NCBI GenBank assembly: GCA_963930655.1 | Contig: OZ005620.1 | Location: 21,801,501-21,865,500, forward strand | Length of the DNA: 64,000 nucleotides | Direction of reading: 5' to 3' | Origin: Myrica gale | Lineage: Eukaryota; Streptophyta; Magnoliopsida; Fagales; Myricaceae | Part shown: positions 45,454-58,374 of the stretch, one piece after another | Numbering within the stretch: the first letter of the stretch is position 1 | How the letters are laid out: each line of letters begins with the position of its first letter | Program-made: the position numbers and the translations under genes | The notes under the pieces: model-generated | The model's input: the letters and a program-made list of their open reading frames with translations, nothing else | The model's database searches: none | Told to the model about the DNA's origin: nothing

Positions 45454-45684
45454 GCTATATTTGGTTTAGATCTCAAAATATTTTCAAAAACTTCTTACTT
45501 ACTTTTTCATCAATTCCAATACATTTTTACGAATCCTAATAATTTTTTCATCAATTCGATCCAATAACTTTTCACAAATTCCTACAACTTTTAACACATT
45601 TTTTACCAGTCCTAAGAGAATTTACACTACTTTCAAAAAAACACAAACACAAAAACTGTTTTGAAATCTAAACCAAACATAGCC
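45454..45684. mobile_element. Tourist-like MITE at the edge of the TNL relic
   Basis: 231 bp with long inverted ends: GCTATATTTGGTTTAGATCT on the left, GGCTATGTTTGGTTTAGATT as the right reverse complement. TTA target duplications lie at 45451-45453 and 45685-45687, typical of PIF/Harbinger MITEs. It sits inside NB-ARC sequence just downstream of the missing P-loop. Confidence 0.9.
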
Positions 45685-45899
45685 TTAGTGAGTGAGAATT
45701 TTTTTGTGTATTCTGGTAACACATTTATTTGAATGAAAGATTTTTATAATTTTCGAACTGAATTGTATAACATAATTTAAAGAGATAAAAATAGAACTTA
45801 ACTATACAATGAGCAATTGTACTTGATTCTGGAGGTGTAACTGAATTCCCCTAAGCCATGACCAAGAAGTTCGCCATGGTCATCAAAAAACAATTGAAG

Positions 45900-46115
45900 C
45901 TGCAACCACGGCAAAGAAAAAAAAAATCCATGCTGATGAAATCTTATTTACCCATGTATAAAGGCACATCAGATGTACTTGACAAACATTCTCCATTATA
46001 CTCCAATTCATTCCCAGTCTTTTTAAGGTTCCGACAACCATCGATCGAAATACCCCATAGCTTTGGCATCTGAAAAATGGTACTTGGAAGATGGATAAGA
46101 TTTTCGCGCTGGCGA
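45900..46115 (-). pseudogene. TNL LRR-exon shard (third paralogue)
   Basis: Minus-strand DNA aligns with the LRR exon of the intact TNL at about 47530-47690. Shared blocks are CCAAAATCTT, CCAAGTA(G/C)CATTTT, GGAACCTTAAARAGA-like sequence and TATAATGGAGAATGTT. Translation is shifted and broken. It lies between the intact TNL and the larger relic, and overlaps neither. Confidence 0.75.
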
Positions 46116-46559
46116 TGTCAAGAAACAAACATAAAACCCAAAGGCCGAAGGCAAGAAGAGAAACAACCTACGGGGGATCCAACGGATGGATCAATTAGGG
46201 AAAGCAAGAAACAAAGCAAGAAGAGGGTTAATTACAATACGTTTTATATTATTGATTATAATTTTCATGAGCTACCCAAATTGTTGTTTTTATTAGAATT
46301 TTTATGGGACGTTGTTGGGATGGGGGCCTTCAGTCACCCCTAGCATGCGGCAACACGACTGCTAATAGTTACTTTATACTTGTATTCTTTATTGTATGCT
46401 CAGAATTAAATTTATATTTTCTAGAAATTCTAATAAATTTTAGATGAAAACAAATAAAAAACATTGACTAAAATTACCTTTTTTTTAATTGATCACAAAC
46501 ATAAAACCTAAATTCAACCAAACATTCCTCAAAATTCAATCTGCCTCAATTTTCACTGA

Positions 46560-49500
46560 TCAATGCCCAAATTTTGTGATACATGGCCTCTTTCCTCCTC
46601 GATTTTCAATATCTTCGCCATGAACGTGGACAGCGTCATGGCACATTCCGCTCTCTTCATTCTTGCGTATCAAATAGGCTCCAAAATTTTTAACTATAAA
46701 TGATCGTGTTGTACTCTTAGAAGTGATGGAAATCCGTAAATAACAGGCTTCACCTTCGTACTCCCAATCCCGACGTTTCAAGTACTGTAGCAATACATGA
46801 TCTGGGTCCCCTGTAGCACGTCTTCTTATGTATCGAAAAACCGTCAAACGTTCAACCGTGATGGCGATGTCGAGCCATGTATTGGCAGGAATGACAGCAC
46901 ATACTAGAATGCCCTTGATCTTAGCCACATCCTTCCTTTCCATTTGTATTTTATATGAATTTCGGTCTATATCCTCCTCATAGAGGCTGAAGCAGCAGTC
47001 TGGAATCTTATTTCCTGGAAATACGATGCCCCATGAATGGTCGTAGCAACTCTGTTAAAAGAATATATCATCAAATTTTCGAAAATAGCACATCTATAAG
47101 TGAAGGCACACACTAATGCAAACATGAGAGCATGAGTGAGAGAGAGAGAGAGACCTGATCGGAATCTGGTTTTGGCACATGATTCTCTATATTCAAATGC
47201 ATTTTGTGGCATCCGGATAAGTCAATCCAGTTTAGCTTTTGACAGTCGCTTGTATTGAATTGAAATCTTTTTACTACTTCCGGAAAACTTTCCAATGACT
47301 TGCATCCACCAGCATATACCTTTTCAATGTTTAGTGGAAGTTCTACAATTTCTTGAAGTTGCTCGCAATATTCCAACTCAAGTTTTCTCAATCCAACCAA
47401 TCTTTTGATGCTTGCATGAAGACTGACTATACCACTTCCTGATAGACTTAATGTAGAGTAACCGAACAAGCTCAGCGATGCGAGTCTTGATTTTGCAGGT
47501 GATGAAAACTTATTTTCCCATGTAAGCACAGCAGATGTACTTGCGGAACATTCTCCATTATACCCCAATTGATTCCCAATCTCTTTAAGGTTCGGACAAC
47601 GATAGATAACAAACCACGATAGACATGGCCTGTTTAAAATGCTACTTGGGAGACGGGTAAGATTTTGGCACTGGGAAATAAGTATTTCTCTGAGTCCTGT
47701 GAGAAACCCAAAGGATGGAGGCAATTCATATGTGCCATTGCGTTCTAACTTAATGATCTTTACATAGTTCATTTCACACCCGATTTTAGGAAAGTCCTTG
47801 AGGCTTAAGCAACCACTGAGTTTAAGTTCCGACAAGGATGGCAACTTGAGGAGACTGGGAAAAGAGGAAAGACTAGAGCAGTTCAAAACCGACAAAACTA
47901 GAAGCTTCTGAAGGAATCCAACAGAATCATGAACCTTCACCAAATTTATGCATCCATCAAGTCTCAAATGTGTCAGATTTTTGTTATTTGAAAGATCCGG
48001 AATTTTTTGCAGGAATTTACATTCCCTGAAATCCATAGATGTCAAGTTCTGAAAAAAAATAATAATAAAGAATAGAAGGAACTCAGCATGAATTAAAGCA
48101 TATATAGTTCAAAGTGGGAAATATTGGAAGTAAAATTTTACCTCAGAAGATATTCTCGCCTTAAATTCTTTGATGAGGCTGCGACGCATATTAAGTGCAA
48201 CAAGATTCTCTCCACGAAAATCCGATGGTAGCTCTTGCAGAGGACAGTTCGGCCAATTGAGCACTCTTAATTTATTAGACAAAAAATTAGGTCCTTCAGA
48301 AAAGCATGCATTACGGTTTATAAACAGTCTGAGCCTTGTCATCTTCTTAAAGACTTCTGAACTCATGTGGATTAAGTCCGGTTTTGGCAACTCTATCACT
48401 ATGCCTTCAACTTTGTTTGTTCCCTAATAAGACAATCAATAAGTATGCCAGCGAAATCAAGTTAATTTTACCAAGTTTTTCATAATTAAATGCTTGCTAG
48501 CTAGAATTATAAAGAACAAAATTTCCATTTAAAGCACGATGAGTTTAGTTCATATAACCTCACCTCGCCATTTTTATATAATTAGTAAATATTTTCTACT
48601 AGCTAGGTTTCACTCTTAAAAAGAACAAAATTATAAAAATAAAATTAAGAATTTGACTTACCGTATTATCTTCCAATACATGCCGAATGTCTTCATGAAA
48701 CCACAATCTACTACGTTCACCAGGTTCGTTTGATTCTTGTCGCACAACTTCTCTACCCATATCTCGTAGCAAATCGTGCATCCTCAATGTCTTGGCTTCA
48801 ACACTTATGAGACACTTATCTATAAGTTTCTTGATGGAGAAGCGACAATTGTCCAATATTGTATAGATATAATCGACATCAGCTCCTATGAAGAAACATG
48901 CAATGTCGAGAAAAATTTGCTTTGCTCGATAATCCAATATTCTATCATAACTTCTTCTTAGTATCTCTTGGATATCGTGATTAGGAATTTCTTTGTAGCT
49001 TTCCAATGCACTTTTCCATTGTTGCACGTCACTCCCATATAGATCTGAACCCAAGACTGTTAATACTAGTGGGAGACCCTTGGCATACCACAATACATCT
49101 CTTGTGACTTCCACAAGATCATCATCAGGTTTGTATCGATGGAAGGCATGCCAACTGAAGAGCTGAAAAGCTTCATTGTGATCCAATTTCTTTGCCATGT
49201 ACTGCAAATCAACTCCATGCTCATTGAGTAAATGCTTATCTCTTGTTGTTACGATTATTCTACTTCCCAAACCAAACCAATCACATGCTCCGACTAGTTT
49301 TTCTAATTGTTTCGACTCGCCCACATCATCAAGAATTAAAAGAACCTTTTTGAAGCCAAGTCTATTCTTTATCTCACTAATTCCTTGATCCTCGTTATGA
49401 ACTTTTAATGTCGAATCCCCTAAAATCTGAAGCAGAAGTATCTCTTGCAGACGGGCAATATTGCCATTCTCTTTTTTAGATTCTGTTTGTATGTCTCCAA

Positions 49501-50671
49501 GAAAACAACTACCGTCGAAGTCACAATAAATAGCGTTGTAGACTGCTTTAGCAAGTGTTGTCTTACCAATCCCACCGATTCCCAAGATCCCTATCATCAA
49601 TACCATATCGTGACTTTGAATACTCAAAAGCGAAATAATGTCCTGGACGCGCGACTCTATTCCAACTGGAAACTTGGCAACGTATAAGCAACTACGCCGT
49701 GCAGTTGTTCTTGAAACCCATTGAACGATTTCGTGGATGAATTCAGATTCCTTCCTAGCAACACAAAGCATAACATTGATTTAGGAAGATACTTAATGGT
49801 AATGGTAGGCTATGATAAGTAGAGGATAATAAACAGTCCTAGAAATTATTAAGAAAACACGTGTGCCCCCTCTTAAGCAAATTCGAGAAGTGAAAGGCCT
49901 AAAGGAGTTATTGTAATTTTTATTTATTTATTTCTCGTCTTGGTTGGGGCTAATTTCTTCTGTTCTCCATTGAACTTCATAAAGAAACCAGCGTGTTGCT
50001 GCCAAGCATGACTTTCATGAAATCCAACTCGAAAAGAGTCGTACGTATCAGTCAATTTTGGTACTTACTGCAGTCTCTTTACCAATTCATACACAATAAA
50101 AATCAATTTTAATGGGGGAACAAGCTGTGGTTAAGAAATACCTTTCTTTCTTCCAATGGAACCCGGACAAATTGGCTACTTTCGTTAGGGCTTCCCTCCA
50201 CCTCTGCACCTTCACATCATTTTTGAATCTGTTCTCGAGATCGGCCAATGCTTTTTCAAAATTATTTGTTTGCTTCCGTACTTCTGATGGATCTATTTTG
50301 TAAAACACTGGTAGAACCATTTGTTGCTTTGTTTCCTTACACTCGAGAATCTTCATCAACTCCTCCAAACACCATGTGGACAAGGCATAGTTTTTTGAGA
50401 GTATAATAATCGAAATCTTTGACTCTTCAATGGCTTTAAGAAGCGTAGGCGAAATATCATCTCCCTTTCTCAACATGGCGTCAATGTAGATCTTGATCCC
50501 TCTTTGACGCAAAGCGTTGTCCAGATGAGCAACAAAAGTGTTTCGGACATCTTCTCCGCTAAAGCTCAAGAACACATCATAATTCCAGCGTGGGGTACTA
50601 AAAGCAGGGGAGAAAGAAGAAGAAGAAGAAGAAGAAGAGGGTCTTTGGACATCGAAGGAGGAGGAAGTCAT
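46560..50671 (-). CDS. TIR-NBS-LRR (TNL) disease-resistance protein
   Basis: Intracellular immune receptor: an LRR/C-JID ligand-sensing region, an NB-ARC nucleotide switch and a TIR NADase that signals through EDS1. Five exons: 50671-50142, 49754-48662, 48423-48142, 48048-47155 and 47051-46560. All junctions are GT-AG and the sum is 3291 nt, 1096 residues. TIR about 30-175 with the catalytic Glu in STWCLEEL (E104). NB-ARC: P-loop GIGGIGKTT (235-243), [37 protein letters not shown] and an MHD motif (LRMHDLLRDMGREVV). LRRs run about 545-930, then a C-JID-like post-LRR domain (GIVFPGNKIPDC to the end). The start at 50671 (MTSSSFDVQRPSSSS) fits TNL N-termini; an in-frame ATG at 50791 would add 40 residues. 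Full-length for the class, with no visible lesion. Confidence 0.93.
50620..50640 (-). repeat. (GAA)n tract coding for the poly-Ser leader of the TNL
   Basis: A GAA/TTC run that encodes the polyserine stretch before the TIR domain. The TIR-only paralogue lacks this stretch, so it is a lineage-specific expansion or deletion. Confidence 0.8.
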
Positions 50672-50879
50672 TGTGTAGGTGAATGCCTGAACACGAGGCG
50701 AGCTTGATAACTGCTTCTTAGAGATAGTTGGAGTAAAGGCGACTCTTCTTAAGGTTAAATATAATGGAGAAGTGGATATGGTGTTAGTCATACGCAGAAG
50801 AAAGAAAGAAAGACAGACGAGCGAGTACTTTGTATATCTTGGCAACTTCCTGGAAGAATTCAAATAAGGGCTAAAGTCT

Positions 50880-50913
50880 TTTTGCCAAGAAAAAAAAAAG
50901 GGGGGGGGGGGGG
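50880..50913. repeat. Poly-A/poly-G homopolymer junction
   Basis: About ten A followed by about fourteen G, flanked on both sides by GGCTAAAGTCTTT-like sequence (about 50867 and 50911). Long G runs are unusual and error-prone in sequencing. Confidence 0.75.
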
Positions 50914-51091
50914 CTAAAGTCTTTTCAAAGTCTCGCGCCAGGAAACGCGCAAAAGACTACCACGTGTCGAAGAAAAAAAAGGGGCAGTTGAGACGGGATA
51001 CATAAACCTTGGGGTACAATTTCTTTCTAGGAGAAGAAACGCAATTTGTTTCCTTTGAAGCATCGAGAATCTATATTTCTTTGAGTGGGTG

Positions 51092-51735
51092 AATGCGAGC
51101 TTGATTACTTCTTATTAGAAATATATAATTAGGTCAGGACGACTCTCCTTATAGTAAAATATATGGAGAAGTCGATGTGGACTAATCGTGCGATTTAGAG
51201 AGAAAGAAAGATGAGCAAGTAGTTGATCTTGGCAACTTACTGGAAGAAGACAAGTAATTGGAATAAACTGGGCGGACACATTTTTCAAAATCCAAAGTCT
51301 TAGTACGAAAGCAGGGAACCGGTATCTTTCAGTGTAGGCCCACGCGCAAAAGACTAACTTTGTATTCAAGGGGATTGATGATTTTCCTTTCGAAAAACTT
51401 ATACTTATAAAAAATGAGGGCAGTGTAATCGAAAGACCATTCTTTTCCTTCTGATATGCCGTAGGAAAGCAAATGGGAAAGCTTTACAAAAAGATCAGAA
51501 GCAGAAAATTCAAATGAGCAGCCTCATTTTCTATACCTAGGCGATTGGGTAAAGACTAAAGAATACGCGTTAGTTGGAGTGACTACAAAAGATGTTTGTT
51601 GATTTGGTGACCCATTGGCGTGCTTTGTCTGATCATGATCAGCTGGGTCAAAAAGGCGAAGAAAATGTGGGACTTTTGACTCACAAAAGAAGAACTCAAG
51701 TTTAAAGTTTACGTGGGAAATACTAAACTAATTAC
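51092..51735 (-). repeat. Orphan TNL upstream-region duplicate
   Basis: 51092-51260 repeats 50697-50860, the upstream and leader DNA of the intact TNL: GAGCTTGAT, ATATGGAGAAGT, TCTTGGCAACTTMCTGGAAG. 51605-51730 repeats 38895-39010. No coding exon is attached, so this is residue of a further TNL duplication unit. Confidence 0.65.
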
Positions 51736-51739
51736 TGGT

Positions 51740-53800
51740 GTAATTTCTTTCCAGGAGAAGAAATTACCACATCAACTTCCATCTCAATTACCCTCCAACG
51801 TATCTCAACTATGACCCAGCTCATCCACCACTTGGCACATCAAAATAGATGTCTAGTAATTTTTTTTCAAAACGTCACAGTATAGCTTACAATGACCCAT
51901 CTCCAGCCGACTTTGTTTCATCTCTAAAAACCAACTAATGTCGTCTCATCCCCTTTCGCTTCTCCAAACCCCACTCATCACTTATGTCTCGATCCATCAA
52001 ATTAATTCATTCTCGAATCAATTGGGAGCATTCTCATCGTGTTATTCAAATCCCAGCATCCACCCGATGACATATATTTTTCATCAAAATTATATTTTCG
52101 CCCCCACTAATTTTTTTTTAAAAAAAAAATCCCAACACCCATCCAAAAAATTAAAACCTTTTTAATTAAAATTACACTTTTGTCTCTCGTTAAACTTCAA
52201 AAAAATCCCAGCAAATTTTATGTTAGGCAATCTTTAAGAAATTAGCTTAATTTATAACAAATATTTTTACACCTATATAAGAATAATAAATAATATTTCT
52301 ATCTTTCTTTTTAAATTTAAAACTAAAAGATTGAGTGTTGGAGATCTCTGGCCATTTTAAATCATAGATAAATGACGATATAAATATTTTTTTTTTATTT
52401 TTTTGAAAGGTAAAAATTATACAATTAGATACAAACTTCTCATAAAAAATATCACAAAATGATACATTACAATTAATGAATTTATCTCTTCAACCTCTCA
52501 TTATTTACTATAATTTCTTTTATCCTTAAAATCATCATTAAACCATTTAAACTGTAATTCAAAAAGAAAGAATATTACACATTATTATATGATTTATGGT
52601 TTTTTTTTTATCACTAAAGACATAGTCCCTAGCTCAATAAATATGTTCAAAATTTTTAATATATATTTTTATCTTAAAAATTATATTTTATAGTATTATT
52701 ATTATTATATGTAATATGATATATAATTAAAAATTATTTTTTTTTCATAATCAAAATATTCACCCCTCCTAAGACAAATTCTTGGCACCGCCACTGCCTG
52801 TCACGCTCTTCAAATCTATTATGGTATAATTTTTCTTGTTGAAATTCGTGTACCTTTCAAATTTGTTTCTCTCCATACTTTTTTCTCGAGCTATCTGTTG
52901 CATTGCTCAGGAGCTCGGGCAGGTAGCTCGTGGCTGTCTTTGTGTCTAAAGATAAAAGAGTGTTTTGTTTGAAGTTGGAACTGCGAGTACATACGATGAA
53001 GTGTTCAGCCGAACACAGACTTTCAGACTCGGAGGCCTCACGGTCTGGACTTTTGACTCTTTACATTGGGCCACAATGACCCAGCTTGTTTGGATCAAAT
53101 TTGTGGGTCCATTTCTCCGCCTATTATCAAAACGACCTAACTTTGCGTCTAATCGTGCCATTTTTTTTCAGTGAGTGGTTGCTTGATAGTAATGACACAC
53201 TTAATGGGATTCAATCCACTAATCACAAGCCGATTGTTGTGGTTGAGGGGATTTCAAGTATATATTCTGCTTGTCCTTTTCAGATTAGGATCTTAATTTT
53301 CTAATCGAATTATACCATACAATTTTTTAAAAAAAAAAGATAAGTAAATTCCATGGTAAGCTCATAAAATCCGATTAGAAAAAAATTGTATATACAATTA
53401 GAGTAAAAAATTACAGAGAATCTTAACCCGTGACTCGCTACTCTATTTTCCCTATGGCTTTTAAGTTAATTCCTCTCACTAATTACATGGAGATCAACAA
53501 GTTTTAATGACAAATCACAAATGAACTTTCATATTTTGTGCTTTGCCTAACCAACACTGCTCAAAAACGACTGCCCGTTTTCCATATTTTCTGGGATACG
53601 AAATCCAAAAAGGAAAAGCAAAGCAAAGCCTGAAACGAAAATAACCGACACTTCGATTGTCGTTTGTCTTCAACTCTAATAAAACTCTAATTTACAGACC
53701 TAACTAGTTCTTTGGTTTAGTTAATTAACGTATAATCAGAAATACACAAAGCTTCAGCAGCGGCGAGAGCAAGAGGATAAGCTAAACCTGCGAAGAACAT
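51740..53800. other. Intergenic AT-rich DNA
   Basis: No gene recognised. The only element-like sequence is the hAT-type end at about 52700-52793. 53.5-53.86 kb should hold the mTERF9 promoter and leader. Confidence 0.4.
52700..52793 (-). mobile_element. End of a hAT-like MITE
   Basis: On the minus strand begins CAGTGGCGGTGCCAAGAATT then TTGTCTTAGGAGGGGTG, the well-known CAGNGGCGG-type end of plant hAT MITEs. The other end was not found. Confidence 0.45.
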
Positions 53801-53861
53801 ATTTTTCTGGCTAGGGTTTTTGGGTATATTCTCTCTTTCATTCTCTCTATTCCCTCTAAAA

Positions 53862-56632
53862 ATGGCGGCTTGCTTCTCTCTCTACTCCTTTAATACCATC
53901 ACTGCCTCTCACTCTTCTTCTTCTCCTCCTTTGACAAGCGTCTATGTCTCGCACCTGACCCTTCAGTCTCTCTCGGATTTGATTAAAGGAGGATTTGCTC
54001 AGCGGAGGAGGATCACCAGCAGCAAGTGCAGGTTCGTGGTGCTGTCCACGCACTCTAACTCTAGGATCCTCAAGTCCAACCGGAGGTCGCGCTACGGCAA
54101 GGCTCTCTCGCCGTTTGATACGGACGATGAGGATGCTGATGGTGATGAAGAAGAAGATGAGGATAAGGATGACAATGAAGATAACGATGAGGATGATTGG
54201 TTGTCTTCCAATGTGAGATTTCTTGCGCTGGCTACTTGGAAATGCTTTCCTTGCTCGACTTTTTCCTATTTGGGAGGCGAAAAAGAGAAACAAAACAATC
54301 GAGTACTTCTTTATGCAAATTTTGTTCTTTTGTTCCTTCAAATTGTTAAATTTCCACTCTTTCGAAGTAATTCTACTGCTGTTGAAAGTATAATTGCTTT
54401 TTGATTCACGCGTAGAAAAGGCAATAGTTTTTACTCTGAAATTCTGTGCTAATTAAAAACACCTACATTGCTTATTATAATATGTTGATTTCTAGTTACT
54501 GGGACTGGTTAAACTGCTAAAAAAATCAGCGATGAGAGCTTGCCTTTGGACCGGATTTCGGATTATCATTATTTAAGTCGTCTGGATTGTATTAGACTCA
54601 AACTGGAGTTGGTATGCTTGAGCTTTAGCAATAACCTGTATTGAAGACTCCTATTCTGGCTAGTGGCCGTATTCATATTTATGGATAAGCTAGTCAGTGG
54701 TGAGGTCTAATGCAACCACCCAAGGTTATGCAGGATTCATTAGCTGCATGTAACCCAATCAAAACAGAAACTAAGGCCAAATGGGCCTAGCATTGGAATC
54801 TAAGAACAGACTGATTGGGCTCTGATGCCTTGTTGGAACATCTAACCAAAGCTTAAGCTTGTAGGTGGAGAGACCAACAGGTACACATACGCTGCAATGC
54901 TACATGCATTATCAATGCTTTTGATTGGCGAGCAATCTGTGCTCGCTGGTGTGTCCGTAGTTGTTTGTTGCATGCACGCAGATGCAGAGTTTTGATATTT
55001 CTGTGGTATGAATCTGCAGGAAGACTTTGCAGAAACTGCAGATTTTGATGTTAATGGCAAGAGATCTAAGTCGCTTGACAGAGATAAAACAATAAATGGT
55101 AACCGGAGACAACCAGAAGGAGGAAGGGGCATCAGATCATCTGAGTCTGGACATAGCCTCAAAGTTGATGAAGACCGGTTGGATGGGAGAAAACGTGAGA
55201 ACACTCTACAAAAGAGTAATATTGGTGATTCTCATCATACTTCCAACAAAATGGAGGAAGTCAAATCCTTAGATAGGAATGGTAGAGGGAAGGTAAGTGT
55301 ACGTTAACATGACAAGATATCAGATTTTACGATGAACTGTTCTGATGTTGCTAATGGAGCTTTATATATCCTCTCTTTGATTACAGCTGATGACAAGGAA
55401 GTATATGGAGAACAAATATCCTCGGCTATACGAAGAAATAGATTTGGATAAAAAATGGTTACCACTTCTTGATTACTTGTCCACATATGGGCTCAAGGAA
55501 TCACACTTTATTCAAATGTACGAAAGGCACATGCCTTCTCTTCAAATTAATGTGTCTTCAGCGCAAGAAAGGTTGGAATACTTATTGAGTGTTGGTGTCA
55601 AACATAAAGATGTGAAAAGAATAGTTTTGAGGCAGCCACAAATTTTGGAGTACACAGTGGAGAGCAATTTGAAGTCCCATGTTGCTTTCTTGTTGGGTTT
55701 GGGAATTCCATATTCCAGAGTAGGGCAGATAATTACAGTTGCTCCATCTATTTTTTCTTACAGTGTTGATAATTCATTGAAACCCACAGTTAGGTACTTG
55801 CTTGAGGAGGTTGGCATCAAGGAAAAAGATTTAAGTAAAGTCATACAGCTTAGCCCTCAAGTCCTGGTTCAGCGCATTGATGTATCATGGAATACTCGTT
55901 ATATCTTTCTGTCAAAGGAATTGGGAGCACCGAGAGATAGCATAGTCAAGATGGTAAAGAAACATCCGCAGCTCCTCCATTACAGTATCAAGGATGGATT
56001 ACTGCCCAGGATAAATTTCCTTAGGGGCATTGGGATGCATAATTCTGACATATTGAAAGTATTAACCAGCCTTACACAGGTCAATTTGCTTCCTTGTTTA
56101 CATATTTGAAGATTTTGTAAAATTTATCTCACGTTTTGGATATGTATTGGAAAAAGAATATTCTTTCTATTTTTGTCTTCATTTCATACTATTAGTAGAT
56201 TTTTCATTTTTCCTGCAAGGAGGATTGATGCAAATGTTAAGTGGTTAATTCTTATCTGTTTTGGTTCAGTAATATCTTTCATTTACATTTCTCAAGCATT
56301 GACTATGTGTGCAGGTATTTTCTCTGTCATTGGAGGAAAATCTTAAGCCTAAGTATATGTATTTGATCAACGAACTTCATAACGAGGTGCATTCCTTGAC
56401 AAAATATCCTACGTACTTAAGTTTGTCTTTGGACCAGAGAATTCGTCCTCGCCATAGATTCTTGGTTGCCCTGAAGAAAGTTCCGAAGGGGCCATTTCCT
56501 CTCAGTTCACTGGTCCCAACAGATGAATCCTTTTGTCAGCAGTGGGCTGGAACCAGTTTAGATAAATATTTGGCATTCCGGCAGGGATTACTACTCAAGA
56601 AGTTTGCAAAAAAATATGAAAAGAAAGGATAA
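53862..56632 (+). CDS. MTERF9: Mitochondrial transcription termination factor family protein, chloroplast mTERF9 type
   Basis: Organelle nucleic-acid-binding protein; Arabidopsis mTERF9 (TWIRT1) acts in chloroplast ribosome assembly and plastid gene expression. Four exons: 53862-54212, 55020-55292, 55387-56079 and 56315-56632, all GT-AG and all phase 0, giving 544 residues. The N-terminus is Ser/Thr-rich and basic like a plastid transit peptide, then SRYGKALSPFDTDDED and an acidic tract (about 87-112), both features of this orthologue group. The C-terminal half has repeated mTERF helices, e.g. LLDYLSTYGLKESHF, RLEYLLSVGVKHKDVKRIVL, VAFLLGLGIPYSRVGQI, SKVIQLSPQVLVQRID-like, KHPQLLHYSI and FPLSSLVPTDESFCQQWAGT. 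The start follows a TCTC-rich leader and is the first ATG in frame. No lesion seen. Confidence 0.94.
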
Positions 56633-57900
56633 CATACTGCCCTCAACTATGTCGCAGGCTTATGATACCTGTATTGGACTGGTCTCTTCATTAACTTCGG
56701 GCGACCAAAAACTTCTCTTTATTGAAGGTTGAGAGCGATTTTGGGTGCAGCTCAGCATCTTTGATTTCAATGAGCATATACTTGAGGCCATGTTTTGATA
56801 ATTTGGCATTCTGTGCGGTAATATGTGCTGAAGTTGCTCTAGTGACAAAGTTGATGCCACATTCTCCATTCGAGGCCTGCCCGGGATTATTTAGTAAGTT
56901 TTACTGATATAAAGGGCATTGACATAATGGCAAAGTCTGCTACATGAAGGTCAGTTTTAAATTCTTGAACAAGGAAGCGAATGGTAAAATACGGTTTTCA
57001 AGGGACAGGGACACTGAGTGAATATACGTGCGAGTTGGATGTTTCCATTTAATAGTCACATGTATGGTTTTCTCACTGCCGAAGATTTATATATTTTGAT
57101 GAGATGGGTTTGTTGATAGTTCACATTTATTGTTTTCTAATAATGTTGTTTTTTTACCTGCACAGACCTGTAAATGGGATTAAAAGTACTTTTTATCTCA
57201 TGAAATGGAAAATACAAGTTGGCTACTTTCAATGTCGCATGTCTACTTCCATTGCCTGGCTGCTGGTATGCGCCTCAACATATGCTTTGTGGGAATGATT
57301 GATTTAAGTTTATCGGTTGTGATTTTAAGTAATAGGCGGCTGGCACAGTTTATTACAGACAGGTGCCTCCTTGTTGATTTTAGATCTACAAGACACCACG
57401 AAAAAATTATCTCTTACGCTGCGTTATGTTTCACATGTGTTCTTCACTTGGAGACTATTCAAACTTCAGGAGTCGCGGGGAAGTAATAGCAATAAAAAGC
57501 GGAGAATTTTCGATCTTTTGGATATTCGGACGTTGTGTTGAACACGAATGATTGTTGATTTGGTAACGAGTTACTCAGATCAGAGGCGAACTTGACAATA
57601 GTGCCTGAAAGAGTATTGTATACAATTAATACGAGTGACATTCTGGCCAGTGATAGTCAATGCTCAACAGGTTCTTCGAAAGGGACGAACACGGGAGCGG
57701 TGACACTGATGCCTAAATATTGTACCTGACCTAATCTCAGATGCCCTCGTTTTTCACTTGCTGTGCACGTGTTTAACATTTTCAGTATCATTCGAATGAC
57801 TTTCTAAACCTTTATTTTAAGTGCAAAATTAAAGTGCTATTCTTTTTATCTTGCCACAAGTAAATGCAAAAAAAAAATGCCTTGTTGCTCGTTCCGTCTG
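56633..57900. other. mTERF9 3' flank and spacer
   Basis: Probably 3' untranslated DNA at first. No further exon, RNA gene or element end recognised before the hAT element at 57901. Confidence 0.4.
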
Positions 57901-58374
57901 TAAGGGTGGACAAAAATTGGAGTAAGAATAGGAATTTTCGGTTCCACTTTAAATTTTGTAAATCTGGTTCAGATTCCGACATATCCCGAAACCGGAAGTT
58001 ATTTTTGGATGAATATTTTAATTTATTATTAATTTATGATGAATAATTAAAAAATACCAAAATTTTCGATTCGATTTTTTTTTAAAAAAAAAAATAAGAC
58101 TCCAAATAAAGTATTACATCTAAAATTTGCTTGAATGTTTATTTTTTAATCTATATTTTAGATGAATGTTTACATTTATTATTAATTTATTATGAATAAT
58201 AGAAAATTCTTTCAAAAATTAGGTCTAAATTTTTTCTTTGATCATTATGACCCCAAAAAAATGTCTAAAAAATTCTATGCCGAACCGAAATTTTCTATTT
58301 CAATTCCGATTCCGTTCCCGTTATATTTCAGTAAATTGGAACAAAAAAAAATTGGATTCTGATACCCACCCTTA
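57901..58374. mobile_element. hAT-like MITE with perfect 8-bp target duplication
   Basis: 474 bp, starting TAAGGGTGGACAAAAATTGG and ending GATACCCACCCTTA (inverted ends TAAGGGTGG). Exact 8-bp direct repeats TCCGTCTG lie at 57893-57900 and 58375-58382. Non-coding interior with CCGAAACCGG/GCCGAACCG subterminal motifs. Confidence 0.92.

Larger units (their letters stand above)
39960..45692 (-). pseudogene. TIR-NBS-LRR gene relic with several transposon insertions
   Basis: Minus-strand relic paralogous to the complete TNL at 46.6-50.7 kb. Pieces in order: NB-ARC from about 45692 to 45150 ([26 protein letters not shown]), broken by a hAT-like element. NB-ARC then resumes at 44160-43578 (GLPLVLTVL, CFFIGADV, LRMHDLLRDMGREVV) and ends at the same donor as the paralogue. 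The next exon is about 43097-42303, split by a foldback element (ELRALNWPNCPLQDLPSNF). LRR exon 42213-41857 (FLQKIPDLSNSKNLTHLRLDG) is cut by Copia remains. LRR resumes at 40440-40150 (IPELPPNIQEVYASGC), and a C-JID-like end runs at about 40110-39960 (GIIFPGDKIPDFF). The TIR exon and P-loop are missing. Frameshifts and stops also occur within the retained exons. It cannot encode a full receptor. Confidence 0.88.

Noticed and set aside
50672-50791. Upstream ATG at 50791 as the TNL start
   Set aside because: It would add 40 residues atypical of TNLs; the ATG at 50671 matches the family and the TIR-only paralogue. Not excluded.
53856-54341. A 161-codon open frame antisense to mTERF9 exon 1
   Set aside because: It mirrors the acidic and Ser-rich coding exon; the plus-strand reading has orthologous motifs and correct splice sites.
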